A stretch of 64,000 nucleotides of DNA, taken from assembly GCA_037178625.1 (NCBI GenBank), contig JAWZXG010000028.1, positions 1 through 64,000 of the forward strand, in the 5' to 3' direction. Position numbers and translations under genes: made by a program. Below are positions 18,769 through 29,862 of the stretch, in pieces (positions within the stretch are counted from its first letter, which is position 1; the number at the start of each line of letters is the position of its first letter). Source of the DNA: Skeletonema tropicum (Eukaryota > Bacillariophyta > Thalassiosirophyceae > Thalassiosirales > Thalassiosiraceae). The notes beneath the pieces are model-generated. The model was given only the letters and a program-made list of their open reading frames with translations, was not told where the DNA came from and made no database searches.

Positions 18769-21700
18769 ATGCCATTATGTCAAGGAGGTTTCTGTTCACT
18801 CGTTATACCTCACGATGGCGAAAACAATCATCACGGTTATACGTCAGTGTTCAATAAACAATCAAATTCGTTGAGCAAAGGCGAGAAACGATTGAGACGA
18901 AGTCGTCAACGTGATCGTGCCATTCGCTTGTTGCAATGGGTTCTTACTGATGAAGAATATTCAACGTTGGACGGATCTGGAGATCTGGTTACTCTGCGTG
19001 TCAATGATAGCAAACGTGATGATGACAAGGAAGGATATTGGATGGATGAAGCGTCAGTTATTTTGGCAAGAAGAGAACATCGACCAGAACTAGCACGGTT
19101 GGCATTTGCAGAGTTTCGATCGTCACTGGATGGTGCTGGAGATTGCTGTGGTCTGGATGGAGACTGTGCAGCTGGTGGTGGTGGATATGCAAATGCAAAT
19201 ACCGTGCTGGAACCGTGCTCTTCTGGAAATGAGGGTGAAGTTATTGTATGCAGCAATTGCTACAACGTGTATAGTTCGCTAAGCCAGGCGCGTGTCTTGC
19301 TGAATAGGCAAGAGAGGAATGATGAAGAGGAGAGTGGTGATTCTGCAGACGTGCTCTATGAGACCAGAGAAACAGGTAAAACTTCCTCTGGAAATGGATC
19401 ACAAATAGATGCATCAAATGAGCAAGAGTCTGGTGCTGCTCCCGAAAAGGATAGTAATTGTCAGATACACAATCAATTAGCTGATAATCCGTCTCGAAAT
19501 GATGGTGACAATGACAAGCCGAAGAAGAAGAAAAAGAAGAGATCCAAACGGAAAAAGCGCAATAGAAAACAACTGGAAGAGAATTCAAAAGTGCACATTC
19601 TTGTTGCTGAGTCTGATGAAGTAAGTCTTTACTCAACAATACCTCATTCTTCTACGGGCTCTCTTTCAATCTAAACCTACGTCGTTTGCTGCATGCCCAT
19701 TCAGATTACGTCCAAGCTAGCTAAACGTCTTTTAGAGAAAGAGGGATACAACGCAGATTGTGCCTTGACTGGAGTCGATTGTATCAAGGCCATTGAGAGC
19801 AAAGTTTATTCTGTGCTACTTATCAACGAAGTTTTGACAGGCAAGGATGCATCGATTATTGGAGCTTGGGCTCGAAAAAGGGAAATTACAGAGAATTGCC
19901 AAGTCAAAATGAGAATACTTGTTATGGTGCAAAATGTACTCTCAATCAATTATCATGCGTATCAAGAGTCTGACGTTGATGGGTTCCTTCCAAAGCCATT
20001 AGAAGGATCAAAACTTTTACCTTCCGTCAAAAAGGCAGTGTCACAATACATGGAATCAATCAAAGAGATAGATAGGATCAAAGCTGCCAAAGCGATTGCA
20101 GCAGAAAGGGCAGAGAGTGAGCTAGAGCAGCAAGCATCTATCCCAGCACAGCCCAAAGAACGTCCCAAGTCTGCCAAAAAGCAAAAGAAGTTGAAAACTA
20201 CGCCTTCCAAAAGGTCCAAAGAACTATACATGGGCCAAAGGCGTGGAAATGACAAGAAGGAAGATCCAATTACATTTGAGTCCACATTCCAGTATGATGA
20301 GAATACCTCATTTCCCTATGCGATCCTCCATAACTGTTCCAGCGCAACAGGGCCAGATGATCATAAGCCACCGTGGTCCAATCTCATCATTTGCCAAGAT
20401 GTTTTTGATACGTACGAACGCTTCAAGATCTTTTTCATGCCAATGGTGGCAAGGTATCCTGGGATGAAAATTCTGCTGTGGAACTATCCTGGTCAAGCCT
20501 TTACTTCATTTTCAGATGACGCCAATCTTAACAACAAGTATCATGCTGAATGCCTCTTCAAGCTGCTGAGACACTTGGAGGGCAAGGGGAAGGAGAAATT
20601 TAGCTTGGATGATCAGTTTTTCTTCTTGGCTCATGGCAGTGGTGCTTCCATCGCAACCTACTATGCGGCAACGTATCGCTCCACCAACCTCAAAGGTCTT
20701 TTGCTAGTCAATGGCCTTTCGTATGTCGACACACACTTTGCATCCGTTTTCCATGACTGCAGGAATGTATTTTCGTGTTCGCCAGAGAGTCGACCAGATC
20801 TGCCGGTATACTTTTATGCGAGGTTTCTCTTCTCTCAAACTTATCTCAACAAGACAACTTCTTCTTTGGCGTTGAACATTTATACTGCCATCCATAACCC
20901 AATCACGCTTGATGGACGGAAGCGATTATGTCAGGGAGTCCTTGGTCACGCCGATACAAGACCACTCCTGAAAGATATTGGGTCGCCAATTATTTCAATT
21001 CATGGAGAAAACTCAACGCTAGTTCGGTCTACACACGCATCTGAGTATGTAAAGGGAAGGAGAGACTGCACAACTATTCCTAGCGCATTGCGAGGAGGTA
21101 ATAGGACGACCATTGTCATGATGAAGGGTGGACACGAGCTGTTTCAGGAGAAGAAGTACCAGGTATTCCTGCTGATTGAACAAATTCTGACTGGCTTTCA
21201 TGATAAAGCACGACCAGAATCTTCTGACTATCAATTTTGTGCCAACGAAGATTCGAGAGCCTCTGTCGCAGATTCCAACACGGTACATGCTATTCCGTCA
21301 GCTATTGGTACATTTGAAGACAAGTTCATCAGCAACATTGTAAAGGAAGGGAGAGGAGAGGAATCTACACAGTGGGATGCTTACCAGAATGAAATAAAAC
21401 AGAATCAGCTTCAGCACCAAGGAAACTTACAGAATCAATCTCCGTCACAAACTAATACAGTGAAAGGCCAGCAAACGCAAATGAATGATAAGAGAACTGA
21501 GTTTGATCCAAATGAGTTTCCAGAGGTTAAAGAATACATGGCTTGGAGAATTAGACGACACAAAAAGCGCTTAGCTGATATGGAGCGTTCAGCACGGACT
21601 ATCCAGTGTGCGCTTCGTTGTTTTATGGCTAGAACGATGATGGGTCGAGTGAGGAAGGAAGTCGCTGCTATTAAGATCCAAAAGGTGGCTAGGGGGATTT

Positions 21701-23961
21701 TTGGCAGAGATATTCATCGAATGAAACAGAAGGAATTGTGGGCAGCAATCTTTGTTCAGCGAGCAATACGTGGCCATAAAGGACGATGCGTGATGTACTC
21801 CAAACGATTACAGCGGAGAGCTCAAATTAACGTTGCGAAGATGATTAGAGGTATTGTAGTTCGGCGCAGATTCAAGGCAGTACTATTGAGGAGGGAGGCT
21901 GCCGCTACCAAAATCCAGCGTGTATGGAGAATGAAAATAGCCATCACTCTCCGACAATTTCATCGCAGACGACGAGATGCTGCAACGTCGATACAAAAGA
22001 TTTCCCGTGGCATTCGTGGACGCAAACGGGCTGCACTCGAACGTGACAAGTACATCTTTAGCCGGAGTCAAAGCAGTGGAATTGAAATTGGCCGCCAAAT
22101 GTTGACAGAGCACAAGCTTCACGCCACAAAACTCCAGTCCGAGATCTCACTACTCAGCCAAGAAAAGGTGAAATTGGAGAAGCAGATGGAATTCCATCTG
22201 ACTGAAGTGCGCAACTTTGAGCGCAATGTAACTGACTTGGAGAAGAAGATGCATGATCTGTGTAGATATGAAAAGGATACCGTAGGTGTAGGCGGCAATG
22301 AGAGCGAGCTGAGAGAGCAAAAACGACGTTTAGATGTGCAATTTAGTGAGACTCTTGCAAAGATATCGGATAGAAAGACGAAGCTTGAGACCTTGGAGAA
22401 GAAGTTCGAGCAATTAATGCGAACTCAACGTGAGAAGTTTGGCCAGCTGAAGAATCTAGAGGCCAAGCTTGCGGTGTTGCTTGATGCACAAGACTCTGCT
22501 CTTGAGCGTATCCGCAAGAAACAAGAGGAGAGAATTGAGACAATCCTGTCATCACCGACTAGGGACAACGATTCTAATCTCAGTGCGACTGCGAAATCGT
22601 ATCATTTATCGAATCCAACTCAGACCGCAAGCACTTCTGCAACATCGCACCGTCGGCAGGAGCATACACAAAAGCAAGAAGTACCGGTCTTCTCAAGTCG
22701 TCCCTTGCCAATGGCACATCCACCACAACATTATCCCAACAAAACATCTCAGCTTGGCAGTCATCCAATTACAATGACACCTCATCCCCAGCCTTTTGTG
22801 AATGCTTCTGGACCTACTGAGAACGACAAAGTGCAGGCTGCTAAATTGATTGATTCCACCGAGACTATGATGAAATTTGGCTTCATGAGCATGAGCTTGA
22901 CATATTTCAGCTCACTCAATATGATGCGCGCGATGCAACAAGTAGCTCTGAATGATGCTCCTGTGGAAGGTGCACAATATCAGAGTCAAACATCAAACAA
23001 TAACAGCAGCAATGGCATGCCTCGGCAAGGTGCTGCTTCCAACCAAGCATTGAGTGTGGAGAGTTGGAGTATCAGCGATGTTAGCAGGTGGTTGACATCC
23101 ATCAGCCTGTCGCAATATCAATCTGCTTTCCAGGAAGGTGCCGTGGATGGATCATTATTGTGCGAGCTCACCGATGACGACCTAAGAAATACGCTAGGCG
23201 TCGAACATCGCCTTCATCGCAAAAAGATACTCTTTAGCATACGATGCCTGAAGAATTACGCCAATGAAGCTCAAATCTCCCATCATCAACCATTCAGTAA
23301 TGCACAGACTCAGCCTCAGCACTTTGCAACTAGCACTGGACAGAGTATTCAATCTGTAATGTCACGAAAAGCGTCTCTTTATGACAGTGAAGAAGTTGTT
23401 CCAAAAGAAAGCAATGCTAGTAGGAACAGAAATGAGGACTATCCCAATCTTGGCTCGCCCAAAGCTGAAAAATCAAACTCGGTGCTGGACATATTGACAC
23501 CATCGAATCGAAACAAATCTGGTATCCCGCTATGCGATATAAACCAATTGCGAGCATGGGTGCGACACCAGAAACATGAGAACATCCGAGATGCATTGTT
23601 TCATGTAGCAGATACACCATTTCATTCAAGGAATTTGCGTCTGCAGTTTGTTGAAGAGATTGGGACTGCCTACACTGATCAATACGAGCGTGAACCCTTC
23701 AACTTGAATCGAGTAGATGAGCACGGAAACACGCTGATGCATATTACAGCTCAAACGGGCAATATAAGAATAGGCAAGCTCTTGGTGAGGAAAGGAGCCA
23801 ACCCAAATCATCAGAACAAACAAGGTCAGACTCCTGGTCACTTTGCAGTGGCTTACCAATTTTATGAATTTGCAAGCTGGCTATTTGATGAAAAAGGCGG
23901 AGGAGCAAACGATCTCTTGACAAATATATTTGATCTTGGACCGTATGATGGTCTAGAGTAA
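18769..23961 (+). CDS. Multidomain scaffold: pseudo-receiver, alpha/beta hydrolase, IQ motifs, SAM, ankyrin
   Basis: Exon 1 is 18769-19620 and exon 2 is 19705-23961; the 84-bp intron runs GTAAGT...TTCAG and both phases are 0. The product is 1702 residues. After a Lys-rich stretch, a response-regulator receiver fold starts at VHILVAESDE (about 276) and reads VLLINEVLTGKDA where the phosphorylated Asp should be (Asn instead); the later conserved Lys is kept (FLPKPL). Residues about 485-785 form an alpha/beta-hydrolase domain whose elbow reads FFLAHGSGAS (Gly at the Ser position) though GGHE is kept. Six or seven IQ motifs (912-1063, calmodulin binding), a coiled coil (1087-1230), a SAM domain (1403-1470) and ankyrin repeats (1617-1680) follow. 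Both enzymatic domains look inactive, which suggests a calmodulin-linked scaffold. The start codon is the first ATG of a longer open frame and is uncertain. Confidence 0.85.
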
Positions 23962-24254
23962 ATACATCCATTTTTCACAGTACTTGTCTGTTCAATAATA
24001 TATATAGCACTGTATTATATCTTTGAGTGCCTTATGGATGTTGAATCAGTCTACTTTGAGGCGCTGCACAAGACTGATTCTACATAATCTTTACAGATGC
24101 AGAAAATGAAAAAGCTTCAACGAAAACCACCCACCAATTCTGAGTCAGTTATATAGTTTTCGCTCCGAGGTAAGTTGACTAGCTTGTAAAAAAAACACAT
24201 ACCAACCAACGAAGTTATTTCACTGGAGAATATAGAGCGTTGTGTAGGTACTCC

Positions 24255-24548
24255 TCATGCCTCAGACTTCGTTCCTCCTCTATTGCACGCAATAATAACT
24301 ATTAGTGTCAGCAACGTGCCCATGATCCCTAAGGCTATAAACAAGGGTCCAAAATCTCCCCTTTGTGCATCGTCAATTTTCTGTTTAAAGGAAACTTTGA
24401 TATTACTGATACAATCTTTAACAGATCTTATGTAAGGGCGACCGTATCTTTGTGTCTTTGCCCATTCTTCTCGTGCTTCCAAACGGGCACTTTCTATGTC
24501 TTGATCTGGACGCAGTCTGGATTGATCCTCACGATTAATGAGGACCAT
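24255..24548 (-). CDS. Small single-pass membrane protein, hypothetical
   Basis: A 97-residue frame from ATG at 24548. The N-terminal two thirds are charged (Arg/Glu/Asp-rich, with KDCISNIKVSFKQKIDDA). One strong hydrophobic helix follows near the end (FIALGIMGTLLTLIVIIA), then a short CNRGGTKSEA tail. With no signal peptide, this fits a tail-anchored or type II membrane protein. No family recognised. It converges with the large multidomain gene, about 290 bp apart. Confidence 0.5.
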   Translation of the reverse strand: MVLINREDQSRLRPDQDIESARLEAREEWAKTQRYGRPYIRSVKDCISNIKVSFKQKIDDAQRGDFGPLFIALGIMGTLLTLIVIIACNRGGTKSEA

Positions 24549-24807
24549 CTTCAGAGGTGTTGTATTTGAGGAATAAAAAGAAATGCGTTGATCAACGAAT
24601 GCAGCGAGTATTCACCCTACACAACCTCCTGATCTAGAGACCTGCTCACTGGGCGAAGGATCTATTTTTTGCACTTTCTCGTTCCGATAGTGTAGATTTG
24701 CTATGGTGATGCGATAATTAGAAGTAGTTTATGATAGGCGACACATAAGTATCTTTATGGCGCACCTGGAAGCCACAAACATGTTATTGGCGAGGCATAG
24801 TAGGTGA

Positions 24808-24974
24808 GTCCACCGTAATTTCCCGCGGTTGTGTCCACTCGTGGGGCGGGCAACTACGGTGGACGGCAACGACCGAATACGATATCTGATATTGTCCGGA
24901 CTTCCTTTGTCCGGATTTTCCAGCGGGCAACTACTGTGGACGGGCAAGTACCAAGGCGGGCAACTACGGTGGAC
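24808..24974. repeat. Cluster of 19-bp motifs, direct and inverted
   Basis: GCGGGCAACTACGGTGGAC occurs at 24846-24864, 24923-24941 (one change) and 24956-24974, with an inverted copy at 24808-24826 (two changes). A GTCCGGA repeat lies between them. A related piece (GTCCACCGCGGGCAA) appears near 25078. No coding frame is supported here. Confidence 0.85.
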
Positions 24975-25379
24975 ACACTGTAGATATCTGAGATAAAATA
25001 TATGATAAGCAAGACCGAGCAAGACCCAAAAGCGATGGGCCTGTTAGGCCGATGCCATTTTGCATCATCCACTTTCGTCCACCGCGGGCAAAAAAGGCAA
25101 AAAGATCCCAACTCTTTTGTTAACTACTTCAATCTTTGGAAAAATATACCCTACATTAGACTTATTGTTAATAAAATTTATCAAACACTAATTGTTTCGA
25201 CGAACAATAGGGGGTATTATTTTCCGCCAAGTTGCGCCAATATTGACAATAAAGCAAGATTCCACAACGCATTTGCAACTGCGGCTTTTGGATACACATT
25301 ACCCACGCACTAACCAACATCATCTGCACCCACTCAGCACCGTACAAAATGGACGGCAAGAGATACATTGAATACTCCT

Positions 25380-26648
25380 ATGAATTGCACACGTCCCTCA
25401 AGTCAAAGCAACGGGCCAATTAACTCGTGTCAGCTCCTGCCCCCGCACGGATGGAGCGATATAGTTCGCTACACCACAGCTGAGGATTTGCGAAGGCTCC
25501 GCTTAGTAGGCAGCAAAGATATGCATCTATCCGATCCAACGTTGACGTCACACCTCTCATTACGGATGGACAAGGCACCATTCTTCTCAACAAACAACTC
25601 CCACACCGTCGACGAAATAAGGCGGTGGCTTAGGAACAGAAGAACGCTTGTCATCAATGGTGTGCACTCAAAGATTTGCCCTTCTCGAGTTACCTACCTC
25701 CTCAGAAATGGATTCTTAGATTCAGTTTCTGACATTATTGTAATGGATTGCCACTTCCATCTCAATATGATATCCATTTTATCTCATCTACCCAATCTGA
25801 TGTCACTGAAACTAGTGGATCGGGGTGGTGAAGAAGTGCTGGAAGACCTCGAAGCCATCTTGTCACATGTGGGCAGGATCACATCACTTCAACATTTAGA
25901 TATTGAATTTGACTGTGTCGTATCTGGAAGCCGTCTCTCAATAATAAGTGAGATGTACAATCTTAAGTACTTACGGCTACGAGGCTTTGACCTCAGTGAT
26001 GGTATACATTACATGAGAAAACTCCAATTCCTCCAGACATTGCATCTATGCCATGGGAACTTCTACAGTTCCCCAGGTAATGATGTCAACGAAAAGGACC
26101 TCTTGTACTTAATGGATATGACATCTAAAATCGAAGAAGTCCATCTAGAGGGGTTTGACTCACTCTCTAACAATGGACTCAAGGTATTCAACGAGTCTCC
26201 AAATTCCTTGCGCCGTCTTGTTCTCAAACACTGCCAAGAATTGAGTGAAGACTCACTTCCTTGCATTGGGCGAATGAGACACTTAGAATCACTTCATATT
26301 GTCTACAGCGCATATGACGATGTACCCATATTTGGAAGTGAAGACTTGGAACATTTAAACTCTTTGGTCGGGGTCAAGAGCCTTTCCCTCTTTTATGTCC
26401 TTGAAGACGTCGGTCGACTCAGAGCCTTGTGGGGAATGAATTCTCTGGAGGTTCTTAACATCGCACTCGAAGAGAACCCCGATGAGGAAGAGGTGGAAGA
26501 TATCTGCCTAACTGTCCTATCAAGCTTTGCCGCACTTAAGCGGTTTCGCATATTTTGCGAGGATGGGATGTCTTACTCGTATCAAAGGGGAGGCTTGGAA
26601 ATTGAACACGGAAGTTTCAATTTTGGGGACCAAGTCTTTTTGGACTAG
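25380..26648 (+). CDS. F-box/LRR-like protein
   Basis: A frame from the ATG at 25380 (the open frame extends 12 bp further without ATG), 422 residues. The N-terminus, HGWSDIVRYTTAEDLRRLRL, resembles a degenerate F-box. From residue about 120 on there are irregular leucine-rich repeats (SLQHLDIEF, NLKYLRLRGF, FLQTLHLCHG, SLRRLVLKHC, HLESLHIVYS) of the RNI/F-box type, about 24-28 residues each. No membrane segment. Likely a substrate-recognition or protein-interaction role. It converges with the LRR gene at 26776, only 127 bp between stops. Confidence 0.75.
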   Translation: MNCTRPSSQSNGPINSCQLLPPHGWSDIVRYTTAEDLRRLRLVGSKDMHLSDPTLTSHLSLRMDKAPFFSTNNSHTVDEIRRWLRNRRTLVINGVHSKICPSRVTYLLRNGFLDSVSDIIVMDCHFHLNMISILSHLPNLMSLKLVDRGGEEVLEDLEAILSHVGRITSLQHLDIEFDCVVSGSRLSIISEMYNLKYLRLRGFDLSDGIHYMRKLQFLQTLHLCHGNFYSSPGNDVNEKDLLYLMDMTSKIEEVHLEGFDSLSNNGLKVFNESPNSLRRLVLKHCQELSEDSLPCIGRMRHLESLHIVYSAYDDVPIFGSEDLEHLNSLVGVKSLSLFYVLEDVGRLRALWGMNSLEVLNIALEENPDEEEVEDICLTVLSSFAALKRFRIFCEDGMSYSYQRGGLEIEHGSFNFGDQVFLD

Positions 26649-26775
26649 GTTCGTTTGTATTCGGATTAGGGGGGATGCACGCATGATTTGTATTACTTTT
26701 AACTGGGGCTCTTTCCTACTAATTTACTTTAATTGTACATTATCAACCATCACAAATCAACGTTGACTTTCCGTC

Positions 26776-28254
26776 TCACCTGAAACACTCCCACAGCTTG
26801 GAAAATGGTCCTTTTCGACAACAAAGACATCGTCTATTTTCAGCAACTTCTTCGGGCAAAAGAGGAGTTACTATTGTCGTTGCTACGGTTTCATCATCGG
26901 CAATATCTCTTTCGTATAGGGATCTGAGGGAGTTGTTTTCCTTGTACAAGCTGTCATTAAACTTTCTCTCTGACTCAAGCAATGCTTTGAGTGTGGCGTT
27001 TTCAAGTGGAATCTTATTCATAATTGACTCCATGTATTGTCTCTCAGGTGTGGGATGTGTAAATAAGATTGGGATGTTGTTTCGGCTTGATATCAATCGA
27101 AAGATGGAGTTGATGCCTCCTCTTTCCATGACAAAAGAGAGAAGATGTGGCATGTGTTGCGCCTCCAGCTTTGTGTAGGATAAGTCCTCAATATTGCTGT
27201 CTATATACTGCCATGCTTTTTGCTTTAGTGTCGGAATAGGATCAATATTTGTAATATTTCGTAGAGCATGGTGTATGTCTTGGCTTACGAGAAGAGGTGG
27301 AGGCCGACTATTCAGGTATACACTCCTCAATGTGTTGTTGCTTGCCATGATTTGCTTCCATGTGTTCAAGTTGGCGCTTGTGACTCTCAAGATTGCATGC
27401 CCACCCTCATCTGTCAAATTGACAGAGTTACCAATCTCAATAGTTCGTAAGGATTGATTGGATTTCAGTGCCTCTGCAATAGATTGTAAGCCTTCATCAC
27501 CGAACGTGCCACTAATCTCCAGCCGGCCAATTTTACAATCTCTCCCTCGAATGACATCACTCAAAGCTCGTATCCCTTCGTCATCGAGGCTTCTCATTTT
27601 GAGACATATTGTTACAAGCGAGGGGGTATGTGAAATAAATGCAGTAATGCGCTGTACTCCAGCTGTCGTTATACTTCCATTGTCACCAATCAAATCTTCT
27701 ACTCCGTCAAAGTGGGCATCACTAATGTTCAAAGTCGATAATTGTGACCCTCCCAAAGATATTGCTGTCAAAATGGTGTCAATTGAGTCATCATCCACTC
27801 GAGCATTGGATGATAGATCGAGAACTCTCAATGATGAGTTGCCAGATAAAAAATCAGTAAGCAGCATTGACGAGGAGCGATCCAACTTGGTGTCTGTAAA
27901 GTTGATCCCTCTCAATGTCTTGTTGGTAGATAGAAACTCTTGCAAGCACACAATTTGTTCTCTGCCCACACCATTTCCCTCTAGAACAACCGATTCAATG
28001 GATTTTGTGCCAACAATCATCTTCCCAAACGTACGAAAGCTTGACATGGTACCCTCATCTACATCATCTTGAAAACGAAGCCACATGCATCGTATTGACC
28101 GTGATGTAGCTTGTATAGCTGAAGCAAGCTGTAAGAGAGAAGCGGCGTGGGTTTCGCTAATTTGCCCTGAGAAGGAGAGACCAATTTGAAGAGTATCGGT
28201 GACATCTTCTTGAAGGGCGGTGAGATATTGTGCGGGATTTTTGGTGACGAGCAT
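26776..28254 (-). CDS. Leucine-rich-repeat (RNI-type) protein
   Basis: A 492-residue single-exon protein. Residues about 85-320 contain RNI-like repeats with the LxxLxLxxNxLxxxG pattern (SIESVVLEGNGVG, TLRGINFTDTKL, SLRVLDLSSNARV, LSTLNISDAHFDG, KIGRLEISGTFGDEG, SLRTIEIGNSVNLTDEG). The remainder is helical, with a short Glu/Asn-rich coiled-coil-like stretch near 430, and ends in a Cys-rich tail (RRCLCCRKG and WECF). It has no kinase, NACHT or F-box. Proteins of this kind are common in diatoms and their partners are unknown. Paralogy with the F-box/LRR neighbour is not evident. Confidence 0.8.
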   Translation of the reverse strand: MLVTKNPAQYLTALQEDVTDTLQIGLSFSGQISETHAASLLQLASAIQATSRSIRCMWLRFQDDVDEGTMSSFRTFGKMIVGTKSIESVVLEGNGVGREQIVCLQEFLSTNKTLRGINFTDTKLDRSSSMLLTDFLSGNSSLRVLDLSSNARVDDDSIDTILTAISLGGSQLSTLNISDAHFDGVEDLIGDNGSITTAGVQRITAFISHTPSLVTICLKMRSLDDEGIRALSDVIRGRDCKIGRLEISGTFGDEGLQSIAEALKSNQSLRTIEIGNSVNLTDEGGHAILRVTSANLNTWKQIMASNNTLRSVYLNSRPPPLLVSQDIHHALRNITNIDPIPTLKQKAWQYIDSNIEDLSYTKLEAQHMPHLLSFVMERGGINSIFRLISSRNNIPILFTHPTPERQYMESIMNKIPLENATLKALLESERKFNDSLYKENNSLRSLYERDIADDETVATTIVTPLLPEEVAENRRCLCCRKGPFSKLWECFR

Positions 28255-28850
28255 GATATAGTAGTATGTGGTAATGTGTCGATTCTTCCTCTCCTATATA
28301 CCTATACTTGAATCCGATTCTTCAGACTGAAACAATGAGGCTCCTCCTGCTGAACAAGGTCGTTCTAAGGGTGATGAAGTGTGTATTTGGTTGATCATCG
28401 TCCGCTTTGTCAGGTCATAATTGGAACAGTTGTTGATAATAGATGATAGAGGTGGAGGTACTTTTCTGCACTCTTTATGTCACTCGGATCGGCTCTCAGC
28501 TTGAAAGTGGGCTAGACAGGCATCTTTTTTAGCGGAAAGGTGAAAGATACTTTTCTCCGACCAGAAATCAATAGGAGTATCAAAATCGTTATTCTGATGT
28601 ACTTATTAGGTAGATTGCCATTGCCATCAAAGGAAGACGTCGCTGACCACTCATGAGCTCATGAACCCATCAACTATCTTCCGCATATCAAGAATAGGTG
28701 AAATCTGTTTCATCATTGCAGTGGTCGTCTTTTTTGTTGAAATCATCCGCATCTTCAGTGTATTTTCATTGAAGGATCTAGGAGAGCTGTAAAAGATACT
28801 ATTATTCTATCCACGACATAAACCCAACACAACATCAATATAATAACATC
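28255..28850. other. Intergenic, divergent promoter region
   Basis: It separates the divergent LRR gene and the Cys/His-rich membrane protein gene. I see no open frame, repeat or RNA gene in it. Confidence 0.6.
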
Positions 28851-29675
28851 ATGGCGTCTGGATGCTCCATCTGTGCCACCACCAATCAATGCAACTATGC
28901 ATTCCAAAACGGCCCCGGACAATATTGTGGTGATTGGTACGATTACAATGCACTAGCTAAGAAGCCATGCTGCTGCCCCCTTCCTCAAGTTGGTAGTGCC
29001 CAACCCACAACTTGCAATATGACACCCTCGCAGTGCAAATGTCATATTGTACCTGCATCACAACCTTCTCGTTATGGTTATACTTATAATAATCATCAGC
29101 CTGTACATTCTCCATCGTATTATCCACCCACTGGTTACCATTCGAATTCGAATTGGCATGGCAACAACTATTATTACAGGAGGCAAGATACTGTGACTCC
29201 CTTGATCATCCTACTATTCCTAATTATCTGCTGCTGTACATGTTGTTTTGGTAACAGATCCAGACATCATCACAATCATCATCCTACTACTACTGTTCCA
29301 ATTGCAACACCAGTGGGTGTTGATCCATCCTGTCCACCACCGGAAAATCCTACATACACTGCTAAACCTTGGTACGGGAGTACAAGTAGCAGTAGTCACC
29401 ACAATCATCATCATGGTGGTGGTAATTTTGCGTCAGGATTGGGTGGGTTTGCGATTGGAACATTAGTTGGAGATTTGATTGGTAGGCAGCATCATCAGAA
29501 CAACAACGTCCCATTTTTTGGAGGTGGCTTTTCTGGCGGTGGCAATAATGGAAGATTCTTTGGAGGTGGTAATGATGGAGGATATGATATCATTGGAGAT
29601 AGTGGTGATAACACCAACTCCCCCTATGATGTTCAAGGAGATTCTGGTGGTTATGATATCCAAGGAGATTCCTGA
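28851..29675 (+). CDS. Cys-rich single-pass membrane protein with His/Gly-rich tail
   Basis: 274 residues. The first 65 residues contain about a dozen Cys (CSICATTNQC, KKPCCCPLP, CKCH) and no clear signal peptide. A Tyr/Asn-rich stretch precedes one hydrophobic helix near 117-132 (LIILLFLIICCCTCCFG) that ends in Cys, a possible palmitoylation cluster. The tail is His-rich (NRSRHHHNHH), then Gly/Phe/Asn-rich, and closes with three repeats of YDxxGDSG. The layout resembles Shisa/WBP1-like adaptor proteins, but that is only an analogy. Repeats and composition show it is a real, fast-evolving protein. Confidence 0.6.
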   Translation: MASGCSICATTNQCNYAFQNGPGQYCGDWYDYNALAKKPCCCPLPQVGSAQPTTCNMTPSQCKCHIVPASQPSRYGYTYNNHQPVHSPSYYPPTGYHSNSNWHGNNYYYRRQDTVTPLIILLFLIICCCTCCFGNRSRHHHNHHPTTTVPIATPVGVDPSCPPPENPTYTAKPWYGSTSSSSHHNHHHGGGNFASGLGGFAIGTLVGDLIGRQHHQNNNVPFFGGGFSGGGNNGRFFGGGNDGGYDIIGDSGDNTNSPYDVQGDSGGYDIQGDS

Positions 29676-29862
29676 AAGATCTTCAAGTGTAATGAATAAT
29701 AAATGTACAAAAGACAACAAGAAAGATGTTCATTTACAATTAATTACCCAAGTCGTTCTTTCTTTTTCTCTCTCTCTCTATGTCACTCCTATTATTCCAC
29801 CTTCACACATCAAACCTGCTCTACCCCTAACATAAAAAATTACTACACAAGATGATGACTTT

